Source: Montifringilla adamsi (taxonomy: Eukaryota; Chordata; Aves; Passeriformes; Passeridae). Taken from it: 64,000 nucleotides of DNA. Positions 21,299-30,047 of the stretch are shown here, in pieces. The notes under the pieces were generated by a model, which saw only the letters and a list, made by a program, of their open reading frames with translations, searched no databases and had not been told where the DNA came from. The translations under genes were made by a program, and so were the position numbers. The first letter of the stretch is position 1, and the number at the start of each line of letters is the position of its first letter. The stretch covers positions 1-64,000 of the forward strand of contig JAGGNK010008604.1 of assembly GCA_017590115.1 (NCBI GenBank), written 5' to 3'.

Positions 21299-22171
21299 TA
21301 CCTAAGCACTGCCTGCCTGGAGATTTCGGGGCAGGAAAGCACTCTGGCTTTTCCCTTTGCTCAGACTGGAACTCTCACTTGAAAGAGCTAATTAAGGGTG
21401 GGAATCAAAGCCCAGGGAGTGGCTCCTGCAGCCCCGGGCACGGTGCCGCTGTAATGCCCGTGTCTGTGCCTGCCATCAAAGCCAGCCCTGTGCACATTCC
21501 TGCAATGGCACCCAGAATAAACCGAGGCAATTTCTTCAGACCATTTGTAGGTCAGACAGACCAGCCTCTTCCCCAATCCTGCCCTTAAATCTTGCAGTGT
21601 TTAATCCTTGATCTGCAGCCAGGCCTTAATTTCTCAGTGAGGAGCTGGCTGGAGACCGGAAGGCGAGGGGCTTTGATGGTTAATGGCCAGTGCTTCTCAG
21701 CCCTGGAAGAAATGAAGCTCTGGCTTCATAAAGTTCCCTGAATAAATCCTGCCCCAGCTACAGCCCAGGGAAGCAAAATTACACTACCATACACAGAAAA
21801 TGGCACAAGCTGTGACATCTCTAGGTCCTGTTTTGGTGAGAGTGCACCTGGGTCTAAGTGATTTCACCCCTGTGATTTGCACCATGAAGTAACTACAACA
21901 GGCACATCCCTCCCAAACATTCCAAGGCCCCTTGGTTCATGCTCATCAGCAAACACAGCATGTCTCCTTGTTCTGATACCTTCACCAGCTTGTCCATGAG
22001 CTAACTGGGGCATGAACTGGTTAAATCGTGTGGTGTGCTGAGCTGGAGGCAGAGCCAGCACTGGGACAAGGCAGTCTCAGCTCCTTGGTCTCTGCTTTAA
22101 GGTGGGTTATCTGAGGACAAGACCTGTTGATAGCTGAGGAGGGCAAGGTGGGGTGCTCAGGGGCTCCACTT
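21299..22171 (-). other. Host intronic sequence following the plexin-A exon
   Basis: Single-copy-looking sequence within the window, with no LTR or CR1 pattern. It is directly continuous with the splice donor at 22172-22173. The open frame from the exon runs on to 22021, but that is intron read-through. Confidence 0.55.
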
Positions 22172-22173
22172 AC
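22172..22173 (-). promoter_or_regulatory. Splice donor of the plexin-A exon
   Basis: The minus strand reads GCG/GTAAGT, a near-perfect donor. It lies exactly where similarity to plexin-A proteins (…KDIPCSSA) stops. Confidence 0.8.
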
Positions 22174-22751
22174 CGCGCTGCTACAGGGAATGTCCTTGAC
22201 CTTGAGCCAGGCCAGATCTAACGTCCCCTCTCCCCTGTAGCAGGACTGAAGCCTGTCCTTGATGCGGTCGTTGATGTTTTTCAGGACAAAGATGCAAAGA
22301 GCAGACTCATCCAAGGACTTCATCTTCCTTTTCTGCCCCTTGGAGAAGACTGTGAAGAGGATATCATCCTCAGGCCCAACTCCCAGAGACCTGGCCAGGA
22401 TGGCCCCAGCCTTTGACAAGTAGGCAGCCTGCAGCAATCGATATTCCACCCCGTTCTTCTCACAGCCAATGGGCACCTCCACGTAGGAGTTAAAGGCCGT
22501 GTCCTCCTTGCAAAGCCTCACCAGCTTGGAGGTATAAACCTGCTCCTTTGTGGTGGAGCCGGGTGGGGAGATCATCTCAGGCTGCAGAGTCAGGAAGTAG
22601 ACAAAGTTCCCGCTGCTGAAGCCGTAGATGTAGTAGATATCAAAGTCGGGGATGATGGTGAAGGTGTCTGAGGGGATCTTGATCATAGAGGCCACAAACT
22701 CGTCGTGAAAGACATATGCAAACATCCCATCAGCCTCGGAGTTCTTGGTGG
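22174..22751 (-). pseudogene. PLXNA4: Plexin-A (closest to plexin-A4) sema-domain exon, 5'-truncated
   Basis: About 193 codons in one open frame encode part of the sema domain of a class A plexin, the semaphorin co-receptor used in axon guidance. Key stretches include MIKIPSDTFTIIPDFDIYY, FVYFLTLQPEM and RLQSCYRGEGTLDLAW. By recall of vertebrate plexins, A4 fits best, ahead of A1, A2 and A3; the paralogue call is moderate. The 3' end keeps a proper splice donor, so this is a genomic fragment and not a retrocopy. The 5' end is cut inside the exon by CR1 sequence at 22751, removing the start codon, signal peptide and roughly the first half of the exon. No other plexin exon is seen. No stop or frameshift is visible, so the copy is young or was recently exchanged. 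Confidence 0.85.
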
Positions 22752-22925
22752 CAGATAATTTTCTTCTAAATCATCTGGCTGGCTCTCTAGATCCAAGGCC
22801 TCATACCTATTCTGAAGTGGCACCTGGCTAGGGGATGGGGGTCGGGAGGAATTTTTATTATTACCTCCCCAAGCAGGGACCCATTTCCACTCCCCTTCAT
22901 CTACCAGGTGTCCTTCTATTGTGTC
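22751..22925 (-). mobile_element. CR1 LINE ORF1 fragment, upstream part
   Basis: About 98% identical by eye to 49497-49670 of the full-length CR1. It encodes the ORF1 stretch ESQPDDLEENYLP. It is fused in frame with the plexin exon. With 20449-20903 it forms one CR1 ORF1 interrupted by LTR-A and plexin sequence. Confidence 0.9.
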
Positions 22926-23640
22926 AAACCATGTCACCCCATAAGAGAGAATCATCTTCACAGCCCTCTGCAGGACCTGCTCCAGGAGGTCCATGTCTCT
23001 GTTGTAATGAAGCGCCCAGAACTGGACTAAACCCTCTAGGTGAGGCCTCACCAGGGCTAAATAGAGCAGCAGGATCACCTTCCTCCACCTGCTGGCAACA
23101 CTCTTCCTAATGCACCCCAGGATGTGATTGGCCTTCTTGGCCACAAGGGCACTGCTGGTTCATGGGCAGCTTGTTGTCCACCAGGACCCCCAGATCCTCC
23201 TCTGCAGAGCTGCTTTCCAGCAGGTCACCCCCAAGCTGTACTGGTGCCTGGGGTTATTCTTCCCCAGGTGCAGGACCCTGCACTGGCCTTTGTTGAATTT
23301 CAGACAGTTCCCTGCCCATCTCTCCAACCTATCAAGGTCCCTCTGAAGGGCTGCACAGCCCTCTGGGGTATCAGCTACTGCTCACAGCTTTCTGTAGCCA
23401 GTAAACTTGCAGAGGAGGCATCTATCCCTTCAACCAAGTAATTGATGAAAAAGTTAAACAATACTGGTCCCAGTATTAAACTTTGGGGGACACCACTAAT
23501 GACAGGCTTCCAACTAGACCCTGTGACCCTGATCATGACCCTCTGGGATCTTCCATTCAGTCAGTTCCCAATCCACCTCACTGTCTGCCCATCCAGTCCA
23601 CACTTCCTGAGTTTGCCTATGCGGATGTTGTGAGAGATGA
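22926..23640 (-). mobile_element. CR1 LINE reverse-transcriptase 3' half
   Basis: Minus-strand RT region, with the [15 protein letters not shown] area near 23490 and an ACTCTTCC...GCACCC block near 23100-23120, degenerate in several frames. It is joined to the ORF1 fragment at about 22925 by a short unrelated link. Confidence 0.9.
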
Positions 23641-24070
23641 GGAGAGAGCAAAGACTGCTAACTGGCCCTCCATCTTTACAGAAAAATTCCATGGAACTCT
23701 GAAAAAGAAAACACAGAAACATCTCCTTTTTAGCAAAAGCAAAACATTTTCTTGTATGTTACAAAACTGATTCAATATAAAGAAACATTTCTTACACTGA
23801 TGCAACTATCACCTCTTGCTCTGTATCAACACCCAAATCTGTGACTATGAAGCAAGGCTATTTCCCAAAAAAATACTTATCCAATAAAACAGGCTCAATG
23901 ATAAATAGACCACGCACACCTTGTGGTGGTGAATTCTGTTCCCCCCATTACGAACTGGTAAAACTCAGAAGGCCAAAGGAAACTAAGCCTCTGTGAATAA
24001 AATGGATTGGACCCAGAAAGGTTCGAAATATACCCAAAAAACATGATTAAAACCAAACAAGGTTAGATGT
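23641..24070. other. No gene recognised
   Basis: AT-rich, no long frame. Possibly internal ERV or LTR sequence next to the LTR at 24071. Confidence 0.4.
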
Positions 24071-24153
24071 TGGTGCCAAAAAATTGATATATTTTATTTA
24101 ATAGTAAAAGAGGAAAAGAAAAGAAAAGAAAAGAAAAGAAAAGAAAAGAAAAG

Positions 24154-24186
<33 letters not shown>

Positions 24187-24660
24187 GAAAAGAAAAGAAA
24201 AGAAAAGAAAAGAAAAGAAAAGAAAAGAAAAGAAAAGAAAAGAAAGAGAGAAAGAGAAAAAGTTAGTTGTGCATGGGGGCTGGGGCGACAGGGAGACAGT
24301 GACAGGGGTTACATAGAAACATATCACCCTTCCGGGGGGCCAAATGACGTCTCCTTGCTCCCCTCCATCTGGTCTTCTTGGTGGTGAGTCTCCTGCTGCT
24401 GCCATGCTGCTACCGAAAAGTGTAGAATCCAATGGATTAATATACATTTTGTCCAGGTGGGAACGCTCAGGTGCCTCCCTTGACAATGTGGCTCTGTTGC
24501 ATCATGCTACAGTGCTCTGGTGCAGGGTCTGGGGACCCCTTTGGGGAGGGCCTTTGATGGGCAATGACACCCCCTCTGCTGTCCTTCATGTGTCTTTTCC
24601 TGGGGTGAAAGGGCCTCACAGCTGAGCTAGTCTGTTCCGCAGAGGATGGGTGTTCACTGC
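24071..24660 (-). repeat. LTR (-) containing an expanded AAAAG array
   Basis: The minus strand ends TTTTTTGGCACCAACA after TTAAATAAAATAT (poly(A) signal). The U3/R boundary holds the pentanucleotide array. No primer site follows, so it is probably solo. The upstream end is approximate. Confidence 0.6.
24113..24246 (+). repeat. (AAAAG)n microsatellite
   Basis: About 26 units of AAAAG with two AAAAAAG interruptions near 24175-24187. The minus-strand 130-codon frame over it is an artefact. Confidence 0.98.
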
Positions 24661-25740
24661 CTTAGACCAGAGGCTTTGTCACCACACACCCAAAACCTCT
24701 CCTCCTCCCCCCACCCTTTGACATGAGGGTCTGTGAGAGCCTGGCAGCCGATAGCCCTGGGGCTGCAGTCTGCACCCGGAAGGTGCTACACTTGATCCCT
24801 CTGTGAATGGATTCTTTTGCCCCCAGCCCAGACCTGAATTGCTATCTTAGCTTCATCGAGTAGTGGAGGTCAGAAGGCCTATTCAGGGTGTGGTGGTGTT
24901 CTCTGCAGCTTTTGTAATACAGTTTTGCTGTAATAGGCAAAGGTCCTTCATGAAGATGTTTAAGCCATAAATTATAACATTCAGTCTCCAATACCCCCTT
25001 CCCCCCAGGCTGCATTATTATCTGAGAAATGCTCATTAGGCCTTGGCCTTGACAGCACCTGGGCTGAGCTCCTCTTGAGCTTATCAGAAACAGTCTGTTC
25101 CTGGGAACTTGTATTGTCTAAGGAGCTCCTATTTTTTAACAAACAGCCTTGGAAAATTATTTTTCTTGCCTGAATAACCCAAATGGAATAACATTTTTGT
25201 TATCAAACTTTCAAAGAAAGTTACTGTTGGAGGGCAAGTGTTGAAAGTCAAAGAATGTCGTAGATTTGCTCAAGGGACCTTGCATCTGGGAATGCCGAGG
25301 TCTGGAAAATAACAGTATGGGAAACCCCACATATTATGCCTACTGCTGTTTGTCCTCTGTTTCGAGAAGTAGAATTTCTTTGTAGAGATAATGTAGGTGT
25401 TTGCAGAGACTTGGAGGCATTTTCATGGACATGCTTGAGCTCCCTATTTTGGGAGAAAGAAGATCAAGTTCAGAGATCATAAAAAGCATAGGGGAGATCA
25501 CAGCATGGTGGCAAACTATGCGTGCACAGGCCCCTAATAAATTTTTGCAAACAGCAGCCCCTGCCTGGTAGCATGGACTGATCCTAACAGTGCCAGCATT
25601 CCTGCTTGTTTGTCTCCACCTGGGTGTTGCTTCAGGATCCTTCAGTTAGCGAGGTAATGAAATAAATTTACTCTTTGCATTTCAGCCATGGTCTTGTGGT
25701 TGTTCTGGCTGCCTGCCTGTATTGTGTAAAATGTTTTTGT
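24661..25740 (+). other. Unassigned; LTR-like end near 25700
   Basis: No gene. GGTAATGAAATAAATTTACTC at about 25653 followed by a GTTGTTCTGGCTGCC stretch is typical of an LTR R/U5, so the right half may be an old LTR (+). The left half holds nothing recognisable. Confidence 0.35.
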
Positions 25741-25989
25741 GATTCATGTCAATTGGCAATGGAATCAGCAAATGCTTGTATCTGCTGTGTCAAAAGTGGA
25801 TGCGTTCCCTGGGATAACTACAAAGAATGGTTTTGAAACTTTCTGACCGAATAGCCAAATAAAGCATCAAAATAGAAGTATAGTAAAGAGATGAGGTAGC
25901 AAGATGACTGATGCTTAGAATAAAATAGAGGAAGTTGTGGTAAAGCTAAAGGGATATTGCAACAAAGTGACTAAATGCTTATCTATAAT

Positions 25990-26282
25990 AAAAAGCTTGA
26001 TGCACTTGACAAAAATCATGTAGCAGACACCGGTAAGGCCTCCCTCCAGATGACCACAAGAAGGACAGGAAGCCAACGACCACCTGGAAAGATTATGAAA
26101 TTGCTGATCCCAGCTTATTGATATTTGCTGATTTGGACTAACACAAGCACGATGGAAAATGCTTTGGAGGCTTAAAAACAGTATATATACTCTGGTGAAC
26201 TTGTAGTGGTGTGTGCCGTTAGTGGAGCGGTGAGTCCCCGGCCACACAGCGCTGCTTGCTTGTGAGAAAAATGCGTATTTTA
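25990..26282 (+). repeat. LTR fragment (+)
   Basis: A GTATATATACTCTGG TATA-like box near 26180 is followed by a GC-rich R-like block (GGAGCGGTGAGTCCCC). It is cut on the right by the LTR at 26283. Confidence 0.45.
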
Positions 26283-26885
26283 TGATTGGCTTTTCGCAAA
26301 TAAGAAAATGAATATGTGTTATGTTAGAATGTTATGCTGTATTAATTTTCTTAAGTAGTGTGTTAAATATAGTTTTAGGTTATAACATAACGTTAAAATA
26401 GAAACTATGTATGTGGGATATTTTTTAAAGAAAAGAATGAGGTACTCACACCAGATAGCAGCCACAGGACACCTAAATCTTCCAGAGAAAAAGAAGTTAT
26501 TGCTCCCTTATCAGAAGAAACTAGCTACTTCCTGCCTCCACTCAGCCCTGAAGACACCGTCAGGATTAAGAGGAAGAAGTTGACACTGACCAGACAGAAT
26601 CCTTTGTTTGAATGGAATTTATGCATCATGTATGAGGTGTATGAATATGCAACAGGCTATTGTTTTTAAGGGTTAATCTTCTGCTAATGTGTGTCCTTTT
26701 TCAGGCTTATTTTGCCCAGAAAGAGGTACCCAGACTGTCCGTAGCTCTTTGTTTTTATTGTCTCATATTGTCCTAACCCTAATTGTCCAAATTTTTATTA
26801 CTCTAATTATATTGCTATTTTTATAATAATTTTATTACTATTAAACTTTTAAAATTTTAAAAACAAGTGATTGGCATTTTTCACA
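26283..26885 (+). repeat. LTR (+), 603 bp
   Basis: Begins TGATTGGCTTTTCGC and ends ATTTTTCACA. An ATTAAA lies in TTACTATTAAACTTTT near 26838. The family is common in birds by pattern. No clear target duplication. Confidence 0.6.
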
Positions 26886-27387
26886 CTTGCTTTCTTTAAA
26901 ATTAAAGATATAGAAAAAAAATTCGGTTTGGCTATCAAAATTTTATATCATGTATTGACTCACATGGTTACCAACCTGAATTGCAGCCAGGATGGAAAAT
27001 TCCTGTGACTAAAGCAAATTCTCTTGAGACCCTTTAAACAGCAGTCTTAAGTGAGACCCTTTGAGCTGTCCTGGACTGTAGCAGGCTGTAAACAGTAATC
27101 TCCTTCTGAGTAGGACACCTAGCAGAGCCAGTGAACTCTCAAGTTTGCTATACTTAGAGAACCACTGATGAATGCTGACAACGGAGCCTGGGCTTATACC
27201 TCCAATCCTCAAGGCTCAACCCTTTGCCCATTTGAGAAAATCCAAAAGCATCTAAAGTGAGCACTGAACTAGAGGGGAATTTTTCACAGGTATATAACTT
27301 GTACATACTCTTTTAGGTCTGTGTGCATGCAAGTGTTCATATGTTATAGCAAATGTACTAGGAATGCTGCTCTCCTGGATTCTTAAG
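26886..27387 (+). other. Unassigned, ends at a solo LTR target site
   Basis: No gene visible. Bases from about 27250 onward are probably the left part of the old LTR that continues at 27852. Confidence 0.35.
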
Positions 27388-27845
27388 TGTTGTGGTGCAC
27401 CAGATTAGTTGTTCTCTTGCACTGGGTGATTGGGAATTTGCACAGAATAGTTTTGCATTGCACTGTATAGCTTATTTTATATCACGTGGTTTGTTACCCC
27501 GTTTCCCCATCACATGGTCTTTCCCTCACCTGTCCAGGTACCACCTGGTGGTACCTCCCCTGGGTTACCCCTCCACTCGCCACTCCTCACTGGTGTCCCA
27601 TTGGCTGTGGACCTCTCCCTCTGTCCCCATCCCGGGGGTTATAAAAGCTCCCTGCTGCCAGGGAACGCCCTCTTTTCTCCCATGGGTTTGTCCGCCTGAT
27701 GTGTGTCTTGGAATAAAGGACAACGTTTCCCATGTGGAGGAGAGCGCTTCTCTAATATTTTACCTTCGTCTATGAAGTATCGTGTGGGCAAGGGTCTATA
27801 GCTAGCCGGAGTGGACCCCTCCAGCCCAGGAAACACGTTTCTTCA
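27388..27845 (+). repeat. Solo LTR (458 bp) with perfect 6-bp target duplication
   Basis: TGTTGTGG start and TTTCTTCA end, flanked by CTTAAG at 27382-27387 and again at 27846-27851. TATAAAAG at 27640-27647 and AATAAA at 27712-27717 give a complete U3-R-U5 order. A 6-bp duplication is usual for class II (ERVK-like) elements. The 127-codon frame inside is incidental. Confidence 0.93.
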
Positions 27846-28340
27846 CTTAAGTACTTTAGATTTTAAGTAAGTTAGGCCTGTGAGTTACTGTTGTGCTTAT
27901 AGGAAATTCTATAGGAATATTTTGTTAAATTGTTTAACTTAAGCTATTGATTCAGTGCTGTTATGTTCAAGTGCTGTTAAACCTTTAGGCCCAAACTGTT
28001 GGCTACATCCGGGGTTAAGTTTGTCAAGAGAGTCCACACTGAACCTTGTGTCTCAATGGAAGGCTCTCTCTTATTCCTTTTTATCCTTACTGTTTCCTAT
28101 CCTTACCCTTCCCCCCTCCCCTGCCCTGCTCCAGCCTCCACATAGATAGTTTTTGGGTTGATATTGGGTTTAGATTGATTGACTGAAGTTTGTTTTTTCT
28201 ATGTGTGCTGTAACCTTCAAGTAAACAGTAGAGTGAACCTGGACAATGAACTTTGTAGTGCTTTCACTTTTATATTAAACCTGCTTTTGCCGATACCATT
28301 GTCGGTGATTCTTTAATTGACCTTTAAAAACTAATTTGCG
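27846..28340 (+). repeat. Older LTR-like host of the solo LTR
   Basis: Has TTTTATATTAAACCTG (ATTAAA) near 28270 followed by a U5-like TGCCGATACCATTGTCGG segment. Non-coding. Confidence 0.4.
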
Positions 28341-28566
28341 ATACACCTCAGCCTCCCATGTCAGAGGGAATCAAGACTCCCCTAGCTCGGAAGAGACAGG
28401 GACAGCTCTGCCTAATGTCCGCCGTTGGGGGTAGTGTGTAGTGTCATTTCTGGGGAAAGCTCGTAATGACCTCAAGCAACAGGAACAACTGGTTCAGGGT
28501 TGGGGAGGCTCAGTCAGTATTGTGTAGTTTGTGGTGAGGATGGCGTTGTGGTTTTCCTCCCTTCAG

Positions 28567-28755
28567 GGTCTTGGTTCGGTTGAGGAAGATGAGGAACGGG
28601 AATTCACTCTTACATCTATTCAGCGCCTGTCGGAATGGCAGGTACGTTTCTCCCTGTACCATTTGTCATGCTGTTTTCTTGTTCTGCTGAGTTTGTACGG
28701 GAATTCATGAACTCCTTCCTACCTCTGGCAGGGGAGCTTCAGCCGTATGTACTAG
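28567..28755 (+). other. Two candidate small coding exons with canonical splice signals
   Basis: 28567-28641 (75 bp, 25 codons, phase 0 at both ends) is preceded by a pyrimidine tract plus CAG and followed by CAG/GTACGT. It encodes an acidic-then-mixed peptide (VEEDEEREFTLTSIQRLSEW). A 90-bp intron follows. A second exon opens at 28732 after CTTCCTACCTCTGGCAG and ends at TAG (28753-28755) after seven codons. I cannot name the gene. A chance match or decayed host gene tail are both possible. Confidence 0.35.
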
Positions 28756-28759
28756 GGGC

Positions 28760-30047
28760 ATGGATTTCCGTTGCTAGACCAAACCTGGGGTGGAAACACT
28801 CTTGACTCCCACCGCTGGGGCATTCTATATTGCCAGAGCCTGCAACTGCAGGGTTTGTGCCTGGTTTCAGCGCTCTGGGTTCTTGGGGGAAGGGCTTTTG
28901 ACTATGAGTTTACAGAATCAATTTACAGAGAAACTAATCTGTTAGGGGCTCATACACGTGTAGTTTCTTTGCACTGTGTGGTGTAAAATATAAAATGAAA
29001 CCACTGAAGAGGTGCAAAGATCTGAGTCTGAGAAGTAATTAAAGTTTTTTTTCTTTTTCTTAAATAATCACAAATCTGGTGCATCGGTCTCCAAACTCCT
29101 TTTGAAAGTAGGCTCAGCTGTCACATATGGTCAAATGGCCAAGCCAAAATGACTTGAATACTTTTTGATGCAGAAAACATCTGGGTTGATTATCATTCAT
29201 CCCATCCGAGTAGAGCTAGAGCTTGGCTAGAGCCTGAACTCTAATTGGTGGCTGCCACTTAACACATTTTAAAACAAGACTCTGAAAAATAACAGTTATG
29301 AGCAAAAAACCTTAGGGTTAAAGACCAATCAAACCATCAAGTAATTGAATCCCTCCGAAGTTTCCTTCAGGAGATTCTTCAAACACAGCAAACTTCTTCT
29401 TCAAAGATATGAAAGTGGTCACAGGCAGGATTGTGAGCCTGGATCTGGACAATGAGAATGTGAAGGTGGAGGAAGTGCAGCTGAATGAAAGACTGATTAC
29501 CTAGTACAAAATTGAAACCCAAAAAAGAAGTTAATGTTACAGCTGGACTCTCTGCTGGAGTACTTCTGCAATAATAACTGAAGAAAACCATGAAACTAGC
29601 AGTCTGGATAAAGAAAACATATGAGTAGTTGTTGGGAAGGATGAAAGTTTGACAAGAAAGTCTCACAGATATGTATGCTTAGCAGAAAGATTTTTGAATG
29701 TAGAATTCACATAATATAATCAATTTATCAACAGCAAGTGTTCAAGGAAGTTAAGACAACCCCTTTTCTAAGCATTCATGTAATATTAACAACAATCACT
29801 ATTTATCACTATTACCTATAGAAAACAGAAATGACAAAGGTTACAAACTTGCTACCAACAATCCCCCAAAATCTGAATCATTGGGGAATCAGCTGATGAC
29901 CCTGCAGGTAGGATCTGCTTGACGTTTCCAAAATGCTCTGTCTTCTGAGAAATTTTGGGTAGCTGAATCATTACTAATACTTGTATCTTTACACAGTGGT
30001 TTCACTCACTGGGAGGCATTTTCCACAGTAAAAGATTTCCATCTATG
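28760..30047. other. No gene recognised; probably decayed ERV interior
   Basis: Below the gag remnant at 30048 the minus strand should hold pro/pol of the same ERV, but I see no protease, RT or integrase motif. Short frames only (e.g. 29379-29666). Confidence 0.4.

Noticed and set aside
22021..22171. Last 50 or so codons of the open frame after the plexin exon
   Set aside because: They lie beyond the splice donor and do not match plexin, so they are intron read-through.
24094..24486. 130-codon minus frame rich in Ser/Phe
   Set aside because: It is a translation of the AAAAG microsatellite.
27392..27775. 127-codon plus frame
   Set aside because: Lies entirely inside a solo LTR with promoter and poly(A) signals.
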